Notes under the pieces: model-generated
What the model was told of the DNA's origin: nothing
Seen by the model: only the letters and a program-made list of their open reading frames with translations
The model's database searches: none
Made by a program: the position numbers and the translations under genes
From: Firmicutes bacterium HGW-Firmicutes-9
Lineage (GTDB): Bacteria; Bacillota; Clostridia; Christensenellales; CAG-138
Reading direction: 5' to 3'
Length of the DNA stretch: 64,000 nucleotides
Assembly: GCA_002841395.1 (NCBI GenBank)
Contig: PGZM01000010.1
Coordinates: 24,293-88,292, forward strand
Shown here: positions 35,365 to 43,357 of the stretch, piece after piece
Numbering within the stretch: the first letter of the stretch is position 1
Layout of the letters: each line of letters begins with the position of its first letter

Positions 35365-35548
35365 CACGCCTAAAAATTCGTTAAGTAGATAAATTTAGTG
35401 TTTTTTCGCCGCCAGTCTTTTAGAATCCTGCATTTTATCAGAATTCTTAGCTAATAATATATTGTTTGTTTTTGTTGTGTAATTGGTTAGACGGATCTAA
35501 TTTTTCCAGTATTTACTCCATATTTCCGGGAATCACCCACAGAGAAGA

Positions 35549-35575
35549 CATCGCGCGGGTGTATCCCGCGCGATG
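35549..35575 (-). terminator. Hairpin ending the ECF S-component transcript
   Basis: A perfect 11-bp stem CATCGCGCGGG/CCCGCGCGATG around ATACA, followed on the minus strand by the weak tail TCTTCTCTG. Confidence 0.65.
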
Positions 35576-35648
35576 ACCATTCTGAAGGTTGAGCCACAAA
35601 AGGCTTCTTTTTTCCAACTGCACAGATCATTCGTGCAGGTTGTGCTGG

Positions 35649-36212
35649 TTATTCCTCTTCTTTGGTAAGGCTGCCCTTCTTCGGGCGGATCTTTGCATAG
35701 GCAAAGAGCAGCAGCGTGCCGATCACGCCGCAGGCAATCGCGTTCCAGAGGCAAGCGACCGCGCCTTGCGTGAAGACGAGGTTGACGGGCTCTGCGTAGA
35801 TGACGATATCGAGCACGGGCGCAACCACGATCCAGGCAATCACGTTCGCGACGATCTGGAAGATGTTGAAACGAAGCACGTCTTTCCAGCCGAATTCGCC
35901 TTCATCCGCGCGAATCTTGGTGTAAACAAGACCGACGAGGAACATGGACACGCCGCTGGCGATCACCCAGCTCCACCACGGAGAGCCATACTGCAGAGCA
36001 TCCGAGATCGCGTGGCCGATGAATGCGATCAGACCGCCCGCAATGGGTCCAAACAACGCGGCAAAGAACGCGCCAAGGCCGTATGCCGTCTGGATGGATG
36101 TTTCGGGGATACCGGTCGGCACCTTCACATACATGAACAGCAGCGCGAACAGCGCAGCACCGAGGCCGGTTGCAACAATGGTCTTGGTCGATACCTGGAA
36201 CATTTTCTTCAT
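35649..36212 (-). CDS. ECF transporter S component, UPF0397 type
   Basis: A 187-residue membrane protein with about five or six segments. STKTIVATGLGAALFALLF, VPTGIPETSIQTAYGL, FGPIAGGLIAFIGHAISDAL and GSPWWSWVIASG are hallmarks of the UPF0397 S components. S components supply substrate binding for energy-coupling-factor importers; the substrate of UPF0397 is not settled. It has its own promoter with a palindrome and lies downstream of the GntR-led operon carrying EcfA, EcfT and two SAM hydrolases, so it most likely works with them. Confidence 0.9.
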   Translation of the reverse strand: MKKMFQVSTKTIVATGLGAALFALLFMYVKVPTGIPETSIQTAYGLGAFFAALFGPIAGGLIAFIGHAISDALQYGSPWWSWVIASGVSMFLVGLVYTKIRADEGEFGWKDVLRFNIFQIVANVIAWIVVAPVLDIVIYAEPVNLVFTQGAVACLWNAIACGVIGTLLLFAYAKIRPKKGSLTKEEE

Positions 36213-36297
36213 CTGACATTACCTCCCCTTATTTTGTTTTTCCGGATGATGAATAGAGTGCGTGGCTCACCCATATCAATTGTATGAGTTCTGCTTC

Positions 36298-36327
36298 ATA
36301 TTAGGCATATCGTATACGATTTGTCAA
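36298..36327 (-). promoter_or_regulatory. Promoter of the ECF S gene with a 12-bp palindrome in the spacer
   Basis: TTGACA and TAATAT are 18 bases apart; between them ATCGTATACGAT (36309-36320) is a perfect palindrome. A repressor bound there would block RNA polymerase. The upstream GntR protein is an obvious candidate, but this is inference. Confidence 0.7.
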
Positions 36328-36370
36328 GCAATCGCGTGCCTGAACAAGCCGTTGCGACCGAGTGGTCGTC

Positions 36371-37216
36371 TTACGCTTTTGTGAAGCGCACGCGCCAGTC
36401 TGCGCCGAAGCCAAGCCCGTATTTCTTCTCAAAGCTGCCGCAGCTCACCGCAAGCGCGACCTTCATCAGCTCGTTGTTATAGATGATGGGCTCGCCCTGT
36501 TTGGCAAATCCAAAGCTCTCGTGGAAGAGCACGCTCTGATCGAACACCGTTTCCCCGTGATGCGTCACTTCAAGGCGTACCATGTCTCCATAGGCAAAGC
36601 CGCAGTTGAAGAACGTGCGCGTGGGAATGTTCGTCCAGAGATTGCCGAAATTCGGGTCGTCGATCTCGAATATGCCCTCTACGCACTTCTGTTCCGCTTT
36701 GGGTTCGAGGATTTCATGCCGTACGATCTCGCTGACGGGATAGGCGGGTCCTACGCCTTCAAAATCGATGATGCCGCTGGCAAGCCGCGCCGCACAGTAG
36801 CCGAACAAATCGCGTCCGTGGAAGATTGCAACATCCTCCGTGTCCTTGCCGCGCAGGCGGTTGACCGTTTCGTCAATCTCGCGCACTTCCAGAACACCCA
36901 TTTCGCGGTCGATATGCGTCAGCGCGCCGTTATCCGGCGTGACGACATAGTAGCCGCCCGTGACCTTCGCCACGCAGGCTTTGCGCGCGGTGCCGACGCC
37001 GGGATCGACGACAGAGACGTAGATCGTGCCTTCCGGCCAGAAGCGGAGGCTCTGGTAGAGACGATAGCTTGCGCTCCACGTATCGTATTGCGGCAGCTCG
37101 TGCGTGCCGTCAATGATTTCCAGTTCGCGATCGACGGATTTCACCACGCCGTACATGGAGCTGATCGCGCCTTCTTTATAGGTAAAGTCTGTTTGGAATA
37201 CTAAAATGGGTTTCAT
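36371..37216 (-). CDS. SAM hydrolase / SAM hydroxide adenosyltransferase (DUF62), first copy
   Basis: A 281-residue DUF62 protein. The family splits S-adenosylmethionine with a nucleophile at C5'. The hydroxide-type triad known from the family is present: Asp and Arg in VVDPGVGTAR and His in FHGRDLF. The N-terminal TDF motif and TPDNGALTHI are also conserved. Water as nucleophile would give adenosine and methionine. ATG 37216 is used because GGAGG lies six bases upstream. It is the last gene of the GntR-EcfA-EcfT operon and is paralogous to 39828-40691. Confidence 0.92.
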   Translation of the reverse strand: MKPILVFQTDFTYKEGAISSMYGVVKSVDRELEIIDGTHELPQYDTWSASYRLYQSLRFWPEGTIYVSVVDPGVGTARKACVAKVTGGYYVVTPDNGALTHIDREMGVLEVREIDETVNRLRGKDTEDVAIFHGRDLFGYCAARLASGIIDFEGVGPAYPVSEIVRHEILEPKAEQKCVEGIFEIDDPNFGNLWTNIPTRTFFNCGFAYGDMVRLEVTHHGETVFDQSVLFHESFGFAKQGEPIIYNNELMKVALAVSCGSFEKKYGLGFGADWRVRFTKA

Positions 37217-37295
37217 GTGTATCCTCCTTGCTTCATTACGAATGGTCGGAAAATCGGATTCCAGAACTTTTGAATATTTCTGCACTTACGCGTCA

Positions 37296-38129
37296 TCAAA
37301 CAAACGGGTTCCAGAATTTGCCGTGATTCACAAAAATGCTCAGAGCGATGGTACCGAGAAACAACGCAAGAGCCAGTCCCAGCGCAAACCCGTCATTACC
37401 CTTCATCGGCTTTGCGGCGTACCAGGTACGCTTCTTCTCCTTGCCAAACCCGCGCAAGTCCATCGTATTGCTAATGGTCTCGATGCGATCCAGCGTGGAG
37501 AAGATCAGCGGAATCGTGATGTTGAGGATGTTTTTGATGCGCTTGCCGAGCTTCTCCTTCTTTGATAAATCCAATCCCCTGCTCTGCTGCGCCGCCGCGA
37601 TATCCTGATAATCGCGGATCAAATCCGGAAAATATCGAAGCGTCAGCGAGAATGCAAACGCAGCTTTATAGCTCACACCCGCGCGGTTGATGCTCGCCGC
37701 GAGTTCGCTCGGGTTTGTCGAGAGAAAGAAGATGATGCCCAGCGGCACGACGGAGGCGTATTTCAGCGTCTTGGTGACCTGATACAGCATCTGCTCGCTC
37801 GTGACCACGTATCGTCCGGCGATCGGAAATAGTACATGCTCCGTGCCATAGATCTGCGTGCCGTACGTCGGGCTGAACACAAACGTGAGGATGAAATTAA
37901 GCACCAGAAACAGCAGCACATACAGCAGCATCAGCTTGATCTGATGAAACTGAATCTGCGACATACGCAAAAACACCAGCGAGAGCACCATGATCACCGC
38001 AATTGCGCGGATATCGTAGGAGAACATCACGGCAGCCGTCAGAAACAGAAAGCACAACAGCTTCGTCACGCCAGAAAGATTGTAGATGACGTTGTGCCGC
38101 TCGACATAGTCAAAGAGTTTCGCTTTCAT
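37296..38129 (-). CDS. ECF transporter T component
   Basis: A 277-residue membrane protein with about five or six hydrophobic segments. The cytoplasmic coupling region holds SLTLRYFPDLIRDYQDIAAAQQSRGLDL and IETISNTMDLRGFGKEKKRTW, the paired Ala-Arg-Gly (A-x-R-G-like) motifs that contact the ATPases (seen here as QSRG and DLRG). It couples ATP hydrolysis to the S component. ATG overlaps the EcfA stop by four bases. Confidence 0.93.
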   Translation of the reverse strand: MKAKLFDYVERHNVIYNLSGVTKLLCFLFLTAAVMFSYDIRAIAVIMVLSLVFLRMSQIQFHQIKLMLLYVLLFLVLNFILTFVFSPTYGTQIYGTEHVLFPIAGRYVVTSEQMLYQVTKTLKYASVVPLGIIFFLSTNPSELAASINRAGVSYKAAFAFSLTLRYFPDLIRDYQDIAAAQQSRGLDLSKKEKLGKRIKNILNITIPLIFSTLDRIETISNTMDLRGFGKEKKRTWYAAKPMKGNDGFALGLALALFLGTIALSIFVNHGKFWNPFV

Positions 38130-39838
38130 CGCGCTGTGTTCCTCTCATAGTCGATAAAGTGCTGCACAAACGCTTCGCAGTCCCCGATTCCCGCGCGTGT
38201 CGCAAGCTCATAAAGCGACGTCACCTTCAGGCTTGCTTTGGTCGCGATCTCGTCGCTGGTCAGCGCGCGCACCGCGGTGCCGTCGTGCAGAATCTCGCCC
38301 GCGTGCAGCACGATCGCATGCGGCGTGTATTCCAGCATCAGGTGCATGTCGTGCGTGATCAAAAGAATCGTGGTTCCGTTTGCGTTCAACGAACGAAGAA
38401 ACTCCATAATCTCCGTATAGTGCCGGTAGTCCTGCCCCGCCGTGGGTTCGTCGAGAATGATCAGCTCCGGTTCCAGCACCAGCACACTTGCGATGGTCAC
38501 ACGCTTTTTCTGCCCGAAGGAAAGCGCGGAGATCGGCCATTTTCGAAACGGAAACAGACCGCAGATCCGGAGCGCTTTTTCCACGCGCGGCTTGATCTCC
38601 TCGTCGCTCAGTCCGCGGAGTTTAAGCCCCAGCGCGACTTCGTCAAATATCATGGACTTGCAGATCATCTGATTCGGGTTTTGCATTACGTAGCCGATCT
38701 TGCCGCTGCGCTCATGGATCGTCCAGCTGTCCATCGGTTCGCCGCGGAATCGCAGGTTGCCTTCCGGGTCTTTGCAGATGCCCGTGACGACCTTTGCAAG
38801 CGTGCTCTTGCCTGCGCCGTTGGTTCCGACAAGGCTGACCATCTCGCCCACTTCAATGGAAAAACTCAGGTTCTTCAAGATCGGACGCTGTTCGACATAG
38901 CGGTAGCATAGACCCGTCGCTTCTAAAATGGATGCATTTGCGGGCTTCTTCTCCTGCTCCGGTTGCGCCGCATCCCATGCGCAGATGGCGTTTTGCACGG
39001 CGGCGACGTCCAGCGTATCGATGCGCCCAGCGCGCATTTCTTCCGTCACGGCGACCCCCGCATATTTCAGCGCAGTCACATAGAGCGGTTCGCGGATGCC
39101 GAGGCTCTTGAGAATATCCGCCGCCATCAACGCATCCGGCGAGAGGGCGGCGACAATCCTGCCTTCCGACATGACGATCACGCGGTCGATCTTTCGGTGC
39201 AGCACGTCCTCCAGACGATGCTCGATGATGACGACCGTCTTATGGTAGTCCTGATAGATCTGATCGATAAGCTCGATTGCGGTCTTTCCCGTCGCGGGGT
39301 CGAGGTTTGCCAGCGGCTCGTCAAAGAGCAGCGCTTCGACCTCGTGTACCATCACGCCCGCAAAAGAAACGCGCTGTTTCTGTCCGCCGGAGAGTTCAAA
39401 TGGCGATGCGTTCAGAAGACCGTCCATATTGACCATCGCTGCGGTTTTCCGGACGACTTCCTTCATCTCGCTCTGCCCAACGCACTCGTTTTCCAGCGCA
39501 AAGGCGATATCCTCGCCGACCGACAGCCCGATGAACTGGCCGTCTGGGTCCTGCAATACGGTGCCGACATGCTGACTCAGCTCAAATATGCTGGCGCTCT
39601 TCGTCTCGATGCCGCAAACCGTTAGGCTGCCTTTGATTTCGCCGGGATAGGAAAATGGAATCAAGCCGTTGATGCAGTTGCCGAGTGTGCTCTTTCCGCT
39701 GCCGGAAGGACCGACGATGAGCACCTTTTCACCCTCATAGATGGTCAGGTTGATGTCGTGGAGCGTCGGTTCCGCCTGCGAAAAATATTGAAACGAAAAA
39801 TCGCGGAACTCGACGACAGGTTTGCCTTTAGATTCCAC
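38126..39838 (-). CDS. ECF transporter ATPase, fused EcfA1-EcfA2
   Basis: A 570-residue protein with two complete ABC domains. Domain 1: Walker A GPSGSGKST near residue 43, signature LSGGQKQRV, LLFDEPLANLD. Domain 2 begins near 275: GTNGAGKST, signature LSFGQKKRV, ILDEPTAGQD. Many ECF systems use two separate ATPases; here they are fused. GTG 39838 is the start, since GGAAGGGAG lies seven bases upstream; it overlaps the preceding SAM-hydrolase stop by 11 bases. The open frame continues upstream but inside that gene. Confidence 0.93.
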   Translation of the reverse strand: MESKGKPVVEFRDFSFQYFSQAEPTLHDINLTIYEGEKVLIVGPSGSGKSTLGNCINGLIPFSYPGEIKGSLTVCGIETKSASIFELSQHVGTVLQDPDGQFIGLSVGEDIAFALENECVGQSEMKEVVRKTAAMVNMDGLLNASPFELSGGQKQRVSFAGVMVHEVEALLFDEPLANLDPATGKTAIELIDQIYQDYHKTVVIIEHRLEDVLHRKIDRVIVMSEGRIVAALSPDALMAADILKSLGIREPLYVTALKYAGVAVTEEMRAGRIDTLDVAAVQNAICAWDAAQPEQEKKPANASILEATGLCYRYVEQRPILKNLSFSIEVGEMVSLVGTNGAGKSTLAKVVTGICKDPEGNLRFRGEPMDSWTIHERSGKIGYVMQNPNQMICKSMIFDEVALGLKLRGLSDEEIKPRVEKALRICGLFPFRKWPISALSFGQKKRVTIASVLVLEPELIILDEPTAGQDYRHYTEIMEFLRSLNANGTTILLITHDMHLMLEYTPHAIVLHAGEILHDGTAVRALTSDEIATKASLKVTSLYELATRAGIGDCEAFVQHFIDYERNTAR

Positions 39839-40691
39839 GCTGCGGCTCCCTTCCCGCGGACTTCTGCACCGCGATGGTCCACGGGGCGCCGGTGCCGACA
39901 TTGTAGGCGCGCGCAAAGTCGCCCTGATTGATTGCGACTGCCATGCGGTCGAGGCTGTTGACGTAGACCAGCGGTTCACCGACGAACGCGTCCGCAAACG
40001 AGCGGGCATAGATCAACGAGTTACGGTAAACGAGCCGCGCGCCGTTCATGATCATGATCTCGACGAGTTCGCCGTGCTTGACGCCGAGTTTGAGGAAGAG
40101 TTCGCGCGGGATGCTCGTCCAGAGGCTGCCGAAGCGCACATCCAGCACGTCAATGTCTCCGCGAATCCATCCGCCCTCCATCACCGGCTCATCCATCGGC
40201 AGTTCGACCACGCTCTGCGGATCCACTTCCGGGCCGACGCCCGCAAATTCGATCACGCCGGCGGCAAGCCGTGCGCCGGTATATGCGTAGATATCCCGTC
40301 CGTGGAAGGTGTAGCTATCGCCGGAACCGGGCAGTCGATTGACCCGCTCGTCGATCTCGCGCGCGCCGACGATGCCGCTGATGCGTTTGATGTGCGTAAG
40401 CGTGCCGTTGTCCGGCGTGATGATGTATTGCCCCGCGCGCGTTTCTACGCCGATGCTGCGGCGCGTCGAGCCAACGCCCGGATCGACGACAGAGACGAAC
40501 ACAGTGCCCTTTGGCCAGTAACCGACCGTCTGGATCAGGCGATAGCTCGCCTCCCATGCGTTGTATTGCGGAATTTCATGCGTGAGGCTGGAGATGTTGA
40601 GCTGTTCCGATACGGAGTACGCAACGCCGTACATGGCGCTGACCGCACCGTCTGCGAGACCGAAGTCGGACATAATGACGAGGGGTTTCAT
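39828..40691 (-). CDS. SAM hydrolase / SAM hydroxide adenosyltransferase (DUF62), second copy
   Basis: A 287-residue DUF62 protein. The motifs are MSDFGLADGAV, VVDPGVGSTR (Asp and Arg of the triad), TPDNGTLTHI and FHGRDIYAY (His of the triad). It is clearly homologous but not close to the copy at 36371-37216, so the duplication is old or the copies were recruited separately. ATG 40691 follows GGAGGAC. It is the second gene of the operon, directly after the GntR regulator, and overlaps the EcfA start. Confidence 0.92.
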   Translation of the reverse strand: MKPLVIMSDFGLADGAVSAMYGVAYSVSEQLNISSLTHEIPQYNAWEASYRLIQTVGYWPKGTVFVSVVDPGVGSTRRSIGVETRAGQYIITPDNGTLTHIKRISGIVGAREIDERVNRLPGSGDSYTFHGRDIYAYTGARLAAGVIEFAGVGPEVDPQSVVELPMDEPVMEGGWIRGDIDVLDVRFGSLWTSIPRELFLKLGVKHGELVEIMIMNGARLVYRNSLIYARSFADAFVGEPLVYVNSLDRMAVAINQGDFARAYNVGTGAPWTIAVQKSAGREPQRGI

Positions 40692-40729
40692 GGTTGTCCT
40701 CCTATATATGTTGGATTATTTTCACCGCA

Positions 40730-41455
40730 TCAGAGACGCACGGTGTAGCTGATCTTGTAATATTCCGGGCGCATATAGTGCTTGCACCGCGCGAGCGGGG
40801 TACCGTCCGCCGCATAGAGCAAACATTCCAGAAGATGCACGGGTGTGCCTTCCTCCACGCGCAGATACTCCGTCTCCGTCTCGTTGACGAATATGAGTTT
40901 GAACGCGATGTTCTGGTAGCTTGCCGCAGCGTAGAGTTCTTCATTTAGGAAACGATTCATCGCGTCCGCCGAGGAGACATCTACCTGCAGGCGAGAGAGC
41001 AGATTCACCGGCACCTGCACAAACGAATAGCCGACCACCACGTCGCCGCTTTGATACGCAAGATAGCTCGCAAGCAAGATGTCGCTCTTGCCCAGCGCAA
41101 GCTTACTCTGCGCGATATCGGTCGGCGCGGTGAAGTTATAGGAAATCTCCGTCTTGTCGATCGTAACCGTTGGAAACGCGGTCAATGGATTGGAGGACGC
41201 CGCATTCTTAGGCTCCTCCTTTCGCTCCACCACCATGGTGCCTTTGCCGCGCGCACGAACCAAAAGACCATCCTCGCAGAGGATGGCCATGGCTTGCCGC
41301 AGCGTGTTGCGACTGACATTATATTTTTGCGCGAGCGCGATTTCGCCGGGCAGGCATTCGCCCTGCGGATAAACTCCGTTGACGATGTCCGAGAACAGAG
41401 AGTTATAGATTTCTACATAGGCAGGTACGCTGGTCGGTTGCAAATGAATATTCAT
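40730..41455 (-). CDS. GntR/HutC-family regulator (UTRA domain)
   Basis: A 241-residue regulator. The winged helix occupies about residues 8-72 (PAYVEIYNSLFSDIVNGVY, then SRNTLRQAMAILCEDGLL) and the UTRA effector domain about 85-241. HutC-type regulators sense small metabolites. ATG 41455 is preferred to an upstream in-frame TTG, although its ribosome-binding site (AAGGG) is weak. It heads the operon with both SAM hydrolases and EcfA/EcfT, so it is their likely regulator. Its own promoter contains an 11-bp palindrome. Confidence 0.92.
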   Translation of the reverse strand: MNIHLQPTSVPAYVEIYNSLFSDIVNGVYPQGECLPGEIALAQKYNVSRNTLRQAMAILCEDGLLVRARGKGTMVVERKEEPKNAASSNPLTAFPTVTIDKTEISYNFTAPTDIAQSKLALGKSDILLASYLAYQSGDVVVGYSFVQVPVNLLSRLQVDVSSADAMNRFLNEELYAAASYQNIAFKLIFVNETETEYLRVEEGTPVHLLECLLYAADGTPLARCKHYMRPEYYKISYTVRL

Positions 41456-41483
41456 ACCCTTCGCCTTTCGTGTTTTCAAGGCA

Positions 41484-41512
41484 ATTGTATGACATGTTCA
41501 ACATTTCGTCAA
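41484..41512 (-). promoter_or_regulatory. Promoter of the GntR-SAM hydrolase-ECF operon with spacer palindrome
   Basis: TTGACG and TACAAT separated by 17 bases; the spacer holds ATGTT-G-AACAT (41494-41504), a perfect inverted repeat where an autoregulator could bind. Confidence 0.75.
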
Positions 41513-41662
41513 TAACGTTTTTCTTGTATTTCTGCGTATATCATCACGATATTCGATAAAATACTATGCCATGTTTTATTTGTTCACCAATCTATACAAC
41601 TTAACTCTGCGTAATAGCCGGAATGCTGTCTCTTTGCGCCACGGATTGTGTCCCTGCTGCCC

Positions 41663-41691
41663 TTGACTTTTTCGCGATAGGTTTGTAATGT
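41663..41691 (+). promoter_or_regulatory. Promoter of the lipoprotein gene
   Basis: TTGACT and TAATGT are 17 bases apart, 40 bases before the start codon. It diverges from the GntR promoter. Confidence 0.6.
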
Positions 41692-41730
41692 TATACTGTT
41701 CGAAACGAGTTGTTAAAGGAGATTCTTCCT

Positions 41731-43068
41731 ATGAAACGTTTGCTGTCCGCGCTGATCGCGGTACTGGTCCTGTTCTCATTGGCGGCTTGCGCTGCGCCCG
41801 CCGCACCCGCAGCACCCGCAGAAACCGCGGCTGCCACAGCCGCCCCGGAAGCGACCGAAGCGCCGACGCCGGAACCCACCTCAGAGCCCACACCCGCGCC
41901 AACGCCGGAGCCGGTGTTTGTTGAGTCCGCTATGAGCGAGAAGCTCTTTTCTTCCGGAAAAGTAACCGTGCGCGTCACCGGCGTACGTTTTTCCGAGAAT
42001 TATATGACCTATGTCGATCTTTCGATTGAGAACGCCTCCATGGCGGCTGTTTCTCTCAACCTCGGCGCGATCTGCCTCAACAATTGGCAGGTAGACGGCG
42101 TGCTGGAGAACGGCTCCGCCATCGCGCCCGGCGAAACGCGCAGCGCAACCGCTGTCGTCAACTTTGTCGACGACCCGAACGCGGTCTACATGAACATCGC
42201 GTCCGTCGCGCATGTGACGCTCAGCGTCGGCCTCACGGACGATGCAAGCGGCGATGTGCTGATGAAGCAAAAGGGCTTCACCTTCTCCGTGCCGAATGCC
42301 GCGCCCGCTGGTGACCCGACCACGGGCACCCAACTCGTCTATGACGACAACGCAATGACCATCTACCTGCAGGTCATCGACGGAACGCTGCAGCACACGC
42401 GCGTCGTGCTCTATAAAAAGGCCGAAGCAAAATGGATGAGCGTTACGGTCGATCCTGTCTACGGCGGATACACCAACATCGTCAACCGCACCTACGCAAT
42501 GGAGCCGGGCAAATACCGCCTGCTTACGCTGGACGGCACCGAGGTCATGACACGCCAGAACATCACCGCGCTGAGCAAGCTGGATCTGTATCTGTCGCTG
42601 AATCAATTCGACGGCAGACTCAACCGACCCGTCATCGCAACGATCACCGACCCCAACGTAACCGAGACCGTCATGAGCGCACCGGAAGCGGGTCCGATCG
42701 TCTACCAGAGCGAACTTTCCTATTTTATTCTGCGCAACATGGGCGTGACGCAGTTTGACGGTCACGAAGCCATTTTAATCGACTTTGAGAACATCACGCA
42801 GAATTATATCAAGCCGCTTGATTTGACGGCTTATGCCTCCAACCCCGAGATCACGATCGACGGCACGGCATATCCGCTGATGACCTACTGCACCAACTGC
42901 TACCCGACCACGCACGGCTATCTGCTACTCTGGCCGGAAGGCGCGCCGGAGGGCACGCTATCGAGCGCCACGAGCGTTACCGTTGGGCTTAAGATCGCTC
43001 GCATCAACGGCGGACACCTCGACCCGATCGTCGACACCCGCAACTTCAGCTTTGAACTAACCAAATAA
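41731..43068 (+). CDS. Lipoprotein of unknown function
   Basis: A 445-residue exported protein. The signal peptide ends in the lipobox LAAC (Cys20), then an Ala/Pro/Thr/Glu-rich tether (to about residue 64) holds it off the membrane. The remainder is beta-rich with no catalytic motif that I can see; a segment near residues 70-170 resembles FxLD/DUF4352-like beta sandwiches only in general character. ATG 41731 follows AAAGGAG by nine bases. It is a single gene between its promoter and a terminator. Confidence 0.85.
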   Translation: MKRLLSALIAVLVLFSLAACAAPAAPAAPAETAAATAAPEATEAPTPEPTSEPTPAPTPEPVFVESAMSEKLFSSGKVTVRVTGVRFSENYMTYVDLSIENASMAAVSLNLGAICLNNWQVDGVLENGSAIAPGETRSATAVVNFVDDPNAVYMNIASVAHVTLSVGLTDDASGDVLMKQKGFTFSVPNAAPAGDPTTGTQLVYDDNAMTIYLQVIDGTLQHTRVVLYKKAEAKWMSVTVDPVYGGYTNIVNRTYAMEPGKYRLLTLDGTEVMTRQNITALSKLDLYLSLNQFDGRLNRPVIATITDPNVTETVMSAPEAGPIVYQSELSYFILRNMGVTQFDGHEAILIDFENITQNYIKPLDLTAYASNPEITIDGTAYPLMTYCTNCYPTTHGYLLLWPEGAPEGTLSSATSVTVGLKIARINGGHLDPIVDTRNFSFELTK

Positions 43069-43081
43069 AGCGCACGCTATC

Positions 43082-43115
43082 AAAAAGAGCGGAGGAATAA
43101 CCCTCCGCTCTTTTT
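43082..43115 (+). terminator. Terminator of the lipoprotein gene
   Basis: AAAAAGAGCGGAGG pairs with CCTCCGCTCTTTTT around AATAAC. Confidence 0.92.
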
Positions 43116-43217
43116 GCATCGTCTTCATTCGAGCCCCGTCGACGTTCGCATTGTTATCAAACGTTTCGCTGCCATAATGTTGCCCAAATGTTCCATATAA
43201 ACTTCAAACGCATACTA

Positions 43218-43245
43218 TTGAAAGTTCAAAATGATTTCCTATACT
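43218..43245 (+). promoter_or_regulatory. Promoter of the htrA-like gene
   Basis: TTGAAA and TATACT are 16 bases apart. The leader also holds an imperfect hairpin (AAAACAGGTC with GACCGTTTT) at 43296-43330 before the GAAAGGAG ribosome-binding site. Confidence 0.6.
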
Positions 43246-43357
43246 AATATCATAACATTCAGAAAGCGTTATGGAACTATGCGACGGGCAGCGTGAAAAC
43301 AGGTCCGTCATCGGCAACAGACCGTTTTCTCAATAACCCGAAAGGAGCGACCTAACC

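Noticed and set aside
35251..35530. Purine riboswitch upstream of the nucleoside importer
   Set aside because: The leader lacks the conserved purine-aptamer core; only a promoter and a simple 11-bp hairpin are visible.
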